This document shows positions 30,455 to 38,452 of a stretch of DNA of 64,000 bases, one piece after another (position 1 is the stretch's first letter; every line of letters begins with the position of its first letter). The translations under genes were made by a program, and so were the position numbers. The DNA lies in assembly GCF_000091325.1 (NCBI RefSeq), contig NC_014012.1, forward strand, positions 2,088,823-2,152,822, written 5' to 3'. The notes under the pieces were generated by a model. That model made no database searches. It saw only the letters and a program-made list of their open reading frames with translations, and was not told the DNA's origin. The stretch comes from Shewanella violacea DSS12. GTDB taxonomy: Bacteria; Pseudomonadota; Gammaproteobacteria; Enterobacterales; Shewanellaceae.

Positions 30455-33082
30455 TTACTTTTGGCTGACTTGGACTGGTGCCCATGTTAGCCATTTAGAT
30501 TCGAGTTTTTGATGTAAGGTAAAGCTAGCACCAGATCCCAGTCGATTACTCGTTCTGGTTTGCTGCTGAGTTACCACCCCAATACCACCCGCAAGTATGG
30601 TTTCTAATGATCCAGTTTCAATCTTAGCCCCTGAAAAAAGCCCTACATCGACTTTTACGCCTGAAAGATCCCAGAATTTACTCGTTTGGTTGACCAGGTG
30701 GCGATATTTGCCATCGACATGGGCGAACATCTGAACTGAATTGCCGGTGTCAGCTAACTGATAAGCATGGATTGCACCAATTTTAATGCCCCTAAAAATA
30801 ATCGGGGTTCCGGCTTTAATTGATCCTAGGTTGCTGTCTTCGAGAGTGAATTGTAACCAATCTCTTTTGGCTTGAACCACTGGAGTCACTTCACCGATAA
30901 ATTGAGTACGCTTCAGAGAACTTACACCAGGTTTTACTCCAATATAGGGGCCAGATAATAAGGTTTCTGGCGCCTGAATCCCTGCGAGGGATATTTGTGC
31001 ATCAACCAGGAAATACTCGGCATCCTCTTGAGTAAAGTGTTGGGCGTAATCTCCATATAGATAGGCATCGACGCTGACACTGACCAGATCTTTATTCAAG
31101 GTGACGCGCTCGACTGCACCCACCTTATGGCCCAAGTAACGTATGGGCGCCTTGGCTGCTAACTTGACGTCGGCTGGGAAGGTGAGGCTAATGGGTTTTG
31201 CCTGAGCCAGTGCCAGAGATTTAGATTCATATAGATAAGTTTGTGAGCCTATATCATCATCGTCGAGCAAGCCCAGTGTGATACTACCTTTTAATGCTCC
31301 CTGAATGGGGGCGACATCTATTTCTATGCCTGAAAGGGCTGCATTGACTGTGATAGCACTGTTGCGCCAAAAAACACTATTGGTTTTGACCAAAGGTTTG
31401 AATTGGTCTCGAATGCTGATGCTAATATCGAAGTTCTCATTAGCAGAGCTCCAGTTAACCTTGTTGACCTGGCCAATTTGCATTTTTTGATAGTAAACAG
31501 GTGATCCAGGTGAAAGGCCTGCACCATCGGGGCTGGTCAGGGACAGTGTAAATTGTGTTAGTTTGTCAAAATAATCATCGGCTGCATTCGTTGAGAGGAA
31601 CAAAGCCAGTTGTGCATGATTTCTTGCCACTGTCTTACTTGGGCCCTGGATCAGACTAATAGCGCCCTTGGTTAAGGTGGATAGATCTCGAGTTTTTACT
31701 GAGATACCCTCTAGGGATGCTTGGATTGACAGGGCCGATTCGGGGATGAAATAACTGTCGGTATTGACCAAGTCAGTAAATTCAGGCCAGATTTCGATCT
31801 GGTATTCTACGCCGGTTAACGCCTGGTTAAGGCTGACAGAGTTGACCTTACCTATGGCCAATTGCTTATAGCGAACTTCTGCTCCGACGCCTACACCTGG
31901 GTTATTATCGGCGATTAAGCTTAAAAGTAATTTAGACTGAGTGTCTTGATCCGGTGCAATATTCAAGAGAGTGTATTGCTGCTTCGGCTCACCGCTTCCT
32001 GGTGAAAAATTAATGACACTGCCTGTGAGTAAGCGTCCCGCATGCTTGATACCTGATAAGGAAATATCGGCGCCCTCAAGCCAGAAATGAGATGTCCCTG
32101 AGAGCAACTGGGCATAGTCTTTATCAATTTTCGCAGTGAACTGAACACCGGTATCGGTTAGATGTGTATCTGTTATACGACCAATATTGATGCCTCTGAA
32201 AACGATGGGGGTGCCGGTAGATGCAGCGTCCGATTGACTGGCCGTCAATGAAAACTCTATGCCACCTTGGGTCAATGCTTGACTGTCGTAGACACGATAA
32301 CTGTGCCCATTTTCGGCTATTTGAGATTCATCGGAAGAGCTAAAGCTTAGACCACCGGCAAGAATGGATGACAAACTTTCGGATTTTATCTCTATGCCAG
32401 AGAGCGAGGCGTTGATATGGAGGCCGGAGACATTCCAGAATTGAGAATCGGTTTTTACCAAGTGGGCATATTGTTTGTTAATAAATGCGCTCAGTAAAAT
32501 TTGCCTCGATCCTTTAAGATGATAACTGATGATTTTTCCAACGGGAATTTGTCGGTAAAAAATCTGTGAACCAACATCCAGAGAACCTAGAGTCTCGGCG
32601 GTTAATTCAATGACTAAACCGTCGCTTCCAGGCATTATCGCCGGGGCATTTGTTTCGGCTTCGAAAAAGGAATGTGACTGACCACCACCGGGTTGAATCG
32701 CGATATAATTTCCCGAGAAGAGCGCATCTAACCCTTCAACCCCAGTGATTGAGGCCTTAGGCGTGACTAACCAGAATTTGGTTTGCTCATTTAAAAAGGG
32801 ATCGGCTCGGTAATCCATCTTGAGATCGACATTTACGCCTTGTAGGTCGTCATCGATACTTATATCGACCACCTTACCTACGGTAAGTCCTTGATAGCGT
32901 ACTAAGGTTTTACCAACATCAATTCCAGTCGCGCTGGGGAAGTGGATTCGCACTTCGATACCGGCTTCTCTTATACTTTTAATCCCTAACCAAGACCCTA
33001 GGGCAATAGCCACTAAAGGTAAAAGCCAGATAGGTGAAAAAAGCTTCTTTTTAACTACTTTCGGTGTTTCAATTTGCGTCAT
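30455..33082 (-). CDS. letB: lipid transport tunnel protein LetB (seven MCE domains)
   Basis: An 875-residue MCE protein of the LetB/YebT type. E. coli LetB (877 residues) stacks seven hexameric MCE rings into a tunnel that carries lipids between inner and outer membrane. One N-terminal membrane helix (LLPLVAIALGSWLGI) is followed by seven MCE repeats, each recognisable from a phrase like GTPIVFRGINIGRI (VRYQGLTVGKV, IFYRQIPVGKI, VRYKQLAIGKV, VYYQKMQIGQV, IRYLGHKVGAV, IIFRGIKIGAI). The start at 33082 overlaps the second LetA-half gene by 14 bases, with GGAA 8 bases upstream. It is the last gene of the let operon. Confidence 0.93.
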   Translation of the reverse strand: MTQIETPKVVKKKLFSPIWLLPLVAIALGSWLGIKSIREAGIEVRIHFPSATGIDVGKTLVRYQGLTVGKVVDISIDDDLQGVNVDLKMDYRADPFLNEQTKFWLVTPKASITGVEGLDALFSGNYIAIQPGGGQSHSFFEAETNAPAIMPGSDGLVIELTAETLGSLDVGSQIFYRQIPVGKIISYHLKGSRQILLSAFINKQYAHLVKTDSQFWNVSGLHINASLSGIEIKSESLSSILAGGLSFSSSDESQIAENGHSYRVYDSQALTQGGIEFSLTASQSDAASTGTPIVFRGINIGRITDTHLTDTGVQFTAKIDKDYAQLLSGTSHFWLEGADISLSGIKHAGRLLTGSVINFSPGSGEPKQQYTLLNIAPDQDTQSKLLLSLIADNNPGVGVGAEVRYKQLAIGKVNSVSLNQALTGVEYQIEIWPEFTDLVNTDSYFIPESALSIQASLEGISVKTRDLSTLTKGAISLIQGPSKTVARNHAQLALFLSTNAADDYFDKLTQFTLSLTSPDGAGLSPGSPVYYQKMQIGQVNKVNWSSANENFDISISIRDQFKPLVKTNSVFWRNSAITVNAALSGIEIDVAPIQGALKGSITLGLLDDDDIGSQTYLYESKSLALAQAKPISLTFPADVKLAAKAPIRYLGHKVGAVERVTLNKDLVSVSVDAYLYGDYAQHFTQEDAEYFLVDAQISLAGIQAPETLLSGPYIGVKPGVSSLKRTQFIGEVTPVVQAKRDWLQFTLEDSNLGSIKAGTPIIFRGIKIGAIHAYQLADTGNSVQMFAHVDGKYRHLVNQTSKFWDLSGVKVDVGLFSGAKIETGSLETILAGGIGVVTQQQTRTSNRLGSGASFTLHQKLESKWLTWAPVQVSQK

Positions 33083-33710
33083 CTTTCGATTCCAATCGAT
33101 CCCAGAGTAAACGAGTATCAAGTACTTTAGCTGCGACTTGTGTCAGTAAAATCACTAAAGCAAATGCGGTTGCGGCAGGTCCAGGCCTTGCATCTAGCAA
33201 CTGCCCCATATTGACCAGCGCTGCGGTAATAGATATGACAAATAGGTCGAGCATCGACCAGCGACCTATCCATTCAATAACATGAAATCCAACCATCAAT
33301 CTTTTCTTGGAGATGGGTAGGCGAAAACTGATGGCAAGCAGATAAATAGTCAGCCCACATATTTTTAGGATCGGCACTAAGATACTAGCGGTAAATAATA
33401 TTACCGCTATAGGTAAGATGTCCAGATCGATGAGGTGAGTAATGCCAGTAAAAATTGTATCGTGGCGTGTATGCCCTTGGCTGGTAAAAATGGTGATGGG
33501 GTAGATATTTGCCGGGATCAGTAAAATTGCGGCAGTAATAAGTAAAGCCCAGCTTTTCTGTAAACTCGAATAATCACGCAGGGCGAGTATCGAGCCACAG
33601 CGTGAACAATGATTTTCCGCGTGAGGCATCAACTGTTTGCATGAAGGACAGAGTGTCAGACCGACATCTTTACCTTGGGTTCTGTGTGCCTGCTCCGAGG
33701 GACTAGTCAT
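33069..33710 (-). CDS. letA2: PqiA-domain membrane protein, C-terminal half of LetA
   Basis: A 213-residue inner-membrane protein equal to the second half of E. coli LetA. An N-terminal zinc ribbon has CPSC and CSRC (about residues 21-38), followed by four membrane helices and the family signature VIEWIGRWSMLDLFVIS. LetA partners LetB and probably loads lipids into its tunnel. Here the gene overlaps the upstream half-gene by 8 bases and letB by 14, so all three are likely coupled in translation. The symbol letA2 is descriptive, used because LetA is normally one protein of about 427 residues. Confidence 0.88.
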   Translation of the reverse strand: MTSPSEQAHRTQGKDVGLTLCPSCKQLMPHAENHCSRCGSILALRDYSSLQKSWALLITAAILLIPANIYPITIFTSQGHTRHDTIFTGITHLIDLDILPIAVILFTASILVPILKICGLTIYLLAISFRLPISKKRLMVGFHVIEWIGRWSMLDLFVISITAALVNMGQLLDARPGPAATAFALVILLTQVAAKVLDTRLLWDRLESKDDAN

Positions 33711-34353
33711 TTAATAGACTCCACATATGTTCCAGATGATATTCACGCTGTAAAAATAGGGTCACCAGAAATAACATTGCGAAACAGAAAGTGCCCATCT
33801 CCAGATGGATATCTGTGTAGTCTCTGAGTTGGAAGACAGATATAAAAATACTGATCATATAAATTTCTAACATGGTGAGCTGTGAGAGCAGACCATGATA
33901 TTTCAATAGGCGCTTCAATATATCCCGAAAAAAAGGCACTTCCAATCGGTATTTGATGATTAAAATTTGTGAGAGGACAGATAAAAGCAATAAACCCGGT
34001 GCTATGACTGCCGAGGTGAGTACGGCAATGGCGACGACCCAATAACCTTGATTGGCAACAGCCATGGCACCTTCGAAGATGGTTGTTGTCCTGATGCTAC
34101 CAAGGAAATGTAACTCAATAACGGGGAGTAAATTTGCCGGAACGAAAAAAATGAGCGCTGTTAGACACAGGGCTAACATGCCGTTTAGGGAACAATAAGG
34201 TGCATCATAAATGGCAGTATGACATCGAGGGCATAAGGCGCGAACCGACGAAGGCAAGGCTCGTTTCCTTATCACAAGATCACAGGAACGACACAGGGTC
34301 ACACTGGTATCTGCACACTTCTCTTCCGTAAGTAATTTCAATCTTTCTAACAC
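33703..34353 (-). CDS. letA1: PqiA-domain membrane protein, N-terminal half of LetA
   Basis: A 216-residue inner-membrane protein matching the first half of E. coli LetA. The zinc ribbon CRSCD/CPRC (about residues 21-45) is followed by four membrane helices, with FVPANLLPVIEL in the first and MLEIYMISIFISV in the third. It is the first gene of letA1-letA2-letB. It is divergent from yebG, and in E. coli the letAB (yebST) genes adjoin yebR, proQ and prc, as they do here. The symbol is descriptive. Confidence 0.88.
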   Translation of the reverse strand: MLERLKLLTEEKCADTSVTLCRSCDLVIRKRALPSSVRALCPRCHTAIYDAPYCSLNGMLALCLTALIFFVPANLLPVIELHFLGSIRTTTIFEGAMAVANQGYWVVAIAVLTSAVIAPGLLLLSVLSQILIIKYRLEVPFFRDILKRLLKYHGLLSQLTMLEIYMISIFISVFQLRDYTDIHLEMGTFCFAMLFLVTLFLQREYHLEHMWSLLND

Positions 34354-34524
34354 ACCCTAATCGTTAATATTTGATTCGACGATACTCGTTAATTCATCCG
34401 AACGTCACGGCATTGAGTCATGCTCAATTGTGAATACCTTGAGGATATTATTATATAATTTGACAAATAATATCAGGTTTTCTGGAATACTTGCATAAGA
34501 AGTTATATTTATGAGACCCTACAA

Positions 34525-34540
34525 CTGTATATAAAAACAG
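34525..34540 (+). promoter_or_regulatory. LexA box of yebG
   Basis: CTGTATATAAAAACAG matches the LexA consensus CTG-N10-CAG exactly and lies 14 bases before the yebG start, where bound LexA would block transcription. yebG is SOS-regulated in E. coli. Confidence 0.88.
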
Positions 34541-34553
34541 TGAGAGGGACGTT

Positions 34554-34859
34554 ATGGCGGTTGTTACTAAATATGTAGTGGTCAGAGAGGGGATCGAGAA
34601 AATGACATTCACATCTAAGAAGGAGGCGGATGCCTACGATAAGATGCTTGATATCGCCGATAATCTAGCCCCATTCTTAGCCGAGTCAGAATTAGAGATA
34701 GATGAAGTAACTTGTGAAAAGTTGAGTTTTTATCTTGCTCAACACAAGGAACTATTGCTCAATTTACTTAAAGGCGTCGTACCTCAGAAGCCAGAGACGA
34801 CTGAAGTGAAAAAAACGTCTAAGAAAGCCGAGGCTAAAAATGTCGGTACAAAAAAATAA
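34554..34859 (+). CDS. yebG: YebG family DNA damage-inducible protein
   Basis: A 101-residue cytoplasmic protein of the YebG family, recognised from its N-terminus (KYVVVREGIEKMTFTSKKEA, almost the same as E. coli YebG) and YDKMLDIAD. The C-terminal 30 residues are Lys/Glu-rich and probably disordered. The biochemical role is unknown, but expression in E. coli is under LexA control, and a perfect LexA box lies just upstream. It precedes msrC by 16 bases, so msrC may share SOS-inducible transcription. Confidence 0.93.
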   Translation: MAVVTKYVVVREGIEKMTFTSKKEADAYDKMLDIADNLAPFLAESELEIDEVTCEKLSFYLAQHKELLLNLLKGVVPQKPETTEVKKTSKKAEAKNVGTKK

Positions 34860-34875
34860 TATCTAGGAAGTTTGT

Positions 34876-35334
34876 ATGAAAACTGAATTTTATCAAATGT
34901 TGAATCGTCAAGCACAAGCGCTTCTACAGGGCGAAAATGACTTAGTGGCCGGGATGGCCAATTTTTCAGCTTTACTCAATGACTCACTCGAAGGGCTTAA
35001 TTGGGTGGGCTTCTATCTGCTAAAAGATGGGCAGCTAGTCTTGGGTCCATTTCAGGGCCGAGTCGCCTGTACGCGTATTCCTCTGGGTAAAGGAGTCTGT
35101 GGTTCGGCAGCAGCAGACAATAACACCCTTAGGGTGGCCGATGTTCATCAATTTTCAGGACATATTGCTTGTGATTCAGCGACAAATTCAGAGATAGTTA
35201 TCCCCATTATCAGGGATAACCGAGTTATAGCCGTTTTAGATATAGACAGTCCTAAGTTAGCTCGATTCGATGAAATTGATCAAATAGGGCTCGAAAACTT
35301 AGTATCAAGCTTCGAAAGTGCGTTATTTGGCTAA
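34876..35334 (+). CDS. msrC: free methionine-R-sulfoxide reductase (GAF domain)
   Basis: A 152-residue GAF-domain enzyme that reduces free methionine-R-sulfoxide. The family cysteines are present in GRVACTRIPLGKGVCG (two Cys) and HIACDSATNSEIVIP (catalytic Cys). GNV-type GAF features include LNWVGFYLL near residue 40. It is equivalent to E. coli YebR. An AGGAAG site precedes the ATG. It sits between yebG and proQ as in other gammaproteobacteria. Confidence 0.93.
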   Translation: MKTEFYQMLNRQAQALLQGENDLVAGMANFSALLNDSLEGLNWVGFYLLKDGQLVLGPFQGRVACTRIPLGKGVCGSAAADNNTLRVADVHQFSGHIACDSATNSEIVIPIIRDNRVIAVLDIDSPKLARFDEIDQIGLENLVSSFESALFG

Positions 35335-35610
35335 ACTATGACCAATATTTCATAATACATGTTCGCAATCGTCAAACTCGGGTTTATAATAGGCGGTTCG
35401 AATACTAAGGACGTTGAGAATATTCCTAGCTTGGAATGAAAGCTTGGCGTTTGTTAATTGTAATTGCTAAAGTATGTCTGCCGTGTTTGCGCTGCGTCTC
35501 GATAATTCTGTTTGGGATTATCTGGTGAAGCCCGCGAAAGACAAATATAAACGACACTGTTTAGCCTACTTATGACTAGTCAGTGCCCCTTTTAAACTGT
35601 GGAAGAAATA

Positions 35611-36243
35611 ATGGAATCAACAGACAAGTTGACCGACACCAACGCAATTCTTGCGTATTTATACGAAACATTTCCTTTGTGCTTTATTGCCGAAGGCGAA
35701 ACTAAACCATTAAAAATTGGATTGTTTCAGGAGTTGGCTGAAAGGTTAGCTGATGATTCTAAAGTCAGTAAGACTCAATTGAGAATTGCTTTGAGACGCT
35801 ATACTAGTAGTTGGCGTTATCTGAAGGGCGTAAAAGCCGGTGCTCAACGAATCGATCTTGAGGGTAATGAGTGCGGTGAGTTAGAGCAAGAGCATATTGA
35901 ACATGCGCAATCAACGCTTAAAGAGAGTCAGGAAAAAGCGAAAGCTAAACGCATTGCTAAAGCTACGGCGGCAAGAAAGGAAGCTCAAGCTGCTAAGCAA
36001 GCCTTGAAGCCTGCACCTAAGCGTGCCAAGCCAGCGCCTAAAAAGCCAGCGAAAGAACCTGCTCCTGTTGTTAATTTGACGCCAGCAGTGTTAAATGAGC
36101 TGAAACAAAATCAGCGTGTTAGTGTCAAACTAGGTAAGTCTCCAGTTTCTGGTGTTATCGTTGATATTAAAAGAAGTGATGTTCAAGTCCAACTGGACTC
36201 AGGCCTAACCATAAAAGTTAGTGTTGAGCACATCATGCTTTAA
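35611..36243 (+). CDS. proQ: RNA chaperone ProQ
   Basis: A 210-residue RNA-binding protein. The N-terminal FinO-like domain (about 1-115, with ETFPLCFI, LKIGLFQEL and SKTQLRIALRRYTSSWRYL) binds structured 3' ends of small RNAs and mRNAs. A Lys/Ala/Pro-rich linker (about 115-160) is followed by a Tudor-like C-terminal domain (GVIVDIKRSDVQVQLDSG). I start at the ATG at 35611 because GGAAGA lies 6 bases upstream; an in-frame GTG 12 bases earlier overlaps that site. It is followed 25 bases later by prc, as in E. coli. Confidence 0.95.
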   Translation: MESTDKLTDTNAILAYLYETFPLCFIAEGETKPLKIGLFQELAERLADDSKVSKTQLRIALRRYTSSWRYLKGVKAGAQRIDLEGNECGELEQEHIEHAQSTLKESQEKAKAKRIAKATAARKEAQAAKQALKPAPKRAKPAPKKPAKEPAPVVNLTPAVLNELKQNQRVSVKLGKSPVSGVIVDIKRSDVQVQLDSGLTIKVSVEHIML

Positions 36244-36268
36244 TTTTAGAGTAAGGAGTAACTTGTTG

Positions 36269-38353
36269 ATGCGAAAAATCACCCTGGCTGTCTCAATCGC
36301 CAGTATTTTTGTCGGATTCTCGGCGTGGGCGTTAACCCCTACAATTCCATTCAGCGAGTTACCCGCTTTAACGCAGGAGCCGCAACATAAAGTTGCGAGC
36401 AAGCGCGTGACAGGCCTTTTCACTCGTTCTCACTATCACAGATTTGATTTAGATGATGCTTTTTCCGAGCGAGTGTTTAAGCGATACTTAAAACAGCTCG
36501 ATTATAGACGTAATGTGCTGCTTCAGAGTGATCTGGATAGCTTCAACGTTTATGCAAAACAATTCGATGACATGCTTAAAAGTGGTGATTTAACACCAGC
36601 TTATAAGATGTACCAACAAGTTCAAAAAAGACGTTACGACCGTTTCACCTACGCACTCTCTTTATTAGACAAAGAGATGGACTTCACGCTTGCTAATGAC
36701 AAGTATCAATATGATCGTGAAGATGCGAGCTGGCCTAAAGATGAAGCGGAAGTGGACGAGCTTTGGCGTCAACGTGTCAAATATGATGCATTGAACCTTA
36801 AACTGACTGGTAAGACATGGGACGAGATCGTTCCTGTGCTTGAAAAACGCTATAACAATGCGATTAAGCGATTGAGTCAGACTAAGAGTGAAGATGTTTT
36901 TCAAGGTGTGATGAATGCCTTCTCTCGTACCGTCGAGCCTCATACTAGTTACCTTTCACCACGCAATGCCGAACGCTTCCAGATGGAAATGAACCTTAGC
37001 CTTGAGGGCATAGGTGCTGTATTACAGATGGATGATGACTACACGGTTATTAAGAGTCTTGTTACTGGTGGTCCGGCCGCAAATAGCGAAAAATTATCTC
37101 CCGAAGATAAAATCATTGGCGTTGGTCAAGAAGGCAAAGATATAGTCGATGTTATCGGCTGGCGTTTAGACGACGTAGTTGAACTGATAAAGGGCCCTAA
37201 AGGCAGCAAGGTAGTGCTGCAAATTTTGCCTAATAAAGGCGGCACTTCGGCGAAGCCTTTTGAACTTGTCATCGTCAGGGATAAGATTCGTCTCGAAGAC
37301 AGAGCGGCAACATCTGAAGTCATTGAACCCGATAATGGCCTCTACGAAAATCGTAAAGTTGGTGTTATTCAGATCCCTGGTTTCTATATGAACCTGTCGA
37401 AAGATGTGTCTAAAGAGCTGGTTAAGCTCAAAGAAGCGAAAGTTGAAGGCATCATCATCGACCTTAGAGGTAATGGTGGTGGCGCATTAACCGAGGCCAC
37501 TTTGCTGACAGGCTTGTTTATTGACCAAGGTCCTGTGGTTCAGATAAGAGATGCTAACGGCCAGGTGTCGCAGAATCGTGACAATGACGGCCGTACTAGC
37601 TATAGCGGTCCATTGACTGTGATAGTGGACAGATACAGCGCATCGGCATCAGAAATTTTTGCTGCAGCATTACAAGATTATGATCGTGCGCTAATTGTAG
37701 GTGAATCTACATTTGGTAAAGGTACTGTGCAGCAGCACAAGAGCCTAGGTCGTATCTATGATATGTATAAAAAACCTATCGGCCATGTGCAATATACTAT
37801 CGCTAAGTTTTACCGCATCAATGGCGGCAGTACTCAGCTTAAAGGCGTGACACCTGATATCTCTTTCCCGAGCGCATTAGAGCCGGGTGAGTACGGGGAG
37901 TCTGATGAAGAAAACGCACTGCCTTGGGACAAGGTACCTGTGGCTCAATACGGCACACTCGGTGATATTAACCCTAGCCTGGTGACTCGCTTAGATGCTA
38001 AACACCAAGAGCGTGTAAAAAGCGATGTAGAGTTTGGTTATATTAATCAAGACATAGTCGAGTTTAAGCTGCATCACAATGAAACCACAGTGTCATTAGT
38101 CGAAATAGAGCGTATTGCCGAGCGTGAAAGCAATGAAAAGAAACAGCTCGAGAGACTCAATGAGCGTCGTGTTAAACAAGGTTTAGAAATCGTCAAAACC
38201 TTGGATGATGAAGATGAAGCCACTAGTGATGACAAGGATGCTAAGTCCGATGAGGAAGAGGTTAAGATCCCAGATGCCTTCCTTGATGAAACTGTCTATA
38301 TCACCTTAGACCTTGTTGACAACGAAAGGCTTGCCAAGAACCAATCAAACTAG
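36269..38353 (+). CDS. prc: carboxy-terminal processing (tail-specific) protease Prc
   Basis: A 694-residue periplasmic S41 protease that degrades proteins with non-polar C-termini, including tagged proteins, and trims lipoproteins and cell-wall hydrolases. The signal peptide (MRKITLAVSIASIFVGFSAWA) is followed by a helical region and a PDZ domain around LEGIGAVLQMDDD to IIGVGQ. The catalytic domain has Ser in DRYSASASEIF and Lys in STFGKGTVQ. The C-terminal part is the Prc-specific extension. I start at the ATG at 36269; in-frame TTGs 3 and 6 bases earlier fit the AAGGAG site slightly better. Confidence 0.95.
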   Translation: MRKITLAVSIASIFVGFSAWALTPTIPFSELPALTQEPQHKVASKRVTGLFTRSHYHRFDLDDAFSERVFKRYLKQLDYRRNVLLQSDLDSFNVYAKQFDDMLKSGDLTPAYKMYQQVQKRRYDRFTYALSLLDKEMDFTLANDKYQYDREDASWPKDEAEVDELWRQRVKYDALNLKLTGKTWDEIVPVLEKRYNNAIKRLSQTKSEDVFQGVMNAFSRTVEPHTSYLSPRNAERFQMEMNLSLEGIGAVLQMDDDYTVIKSLVTGGPAANSEKLSPEDKIIGVGQEGKDIVDVIGWRLDDVVELIKGPKGSKVVLQILPNKGGTSAKPFELVIVRDKIRLEDRAATSEVIEPDNGLYENRKVGVIQIPGFYMNLSKDVSKELVKLKEAKVEGIIIDLRGNGGGALTEATLLTGLFIDQGPVVQIRDANGQVSQNRDNDGRTSYSGPLTVIVDRYSASASEIFAAALQDYDRALIVGESTFGKGTVQQHKSLGRIYDMYKKPIGHVQYTIAKFYRINGGSTQLKGVTPDISFPSALEPGEYGESDEENALPWDKVPVAQYGTLGDINPSLVTRLDAKHQERVKSDVEFGYINQDIVEFKLHHNETTVSLVEIERIAERESNEKKQLERLNERRVKQGLEIVKTLDDEDEATSDDKDAKSDEEEVKIPDAFLDETVYITLDLVDNERLAKNQSN

Positions 38354-38371
38354 ATTTGTATGACTTTGAAA

Positions 38372-38395
38372 AACGCGCTTCGGGCGCGTTTTTTT
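38372..38395 (+). terminator. terminator of proQ-prc
   Basis: AACGCGC and GCGCGTT pair around TTCGG, followed by T7, 18 bases after the prc stop. GC-rich with a TTCG-type loop, it should be strong. Confidence 0.93.
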
Positions 38396-38452
38396 ATATT
38401 TATTATTTAGCTTATGGTGACATGAGCGTTGAAAAGGATTTAAGGTCTGTTT

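Noticed and set aside
33064..33285. Forward frame across the letA2-letB junction
   Set aside because: Shadow of two overlapping real genes on the other strand.
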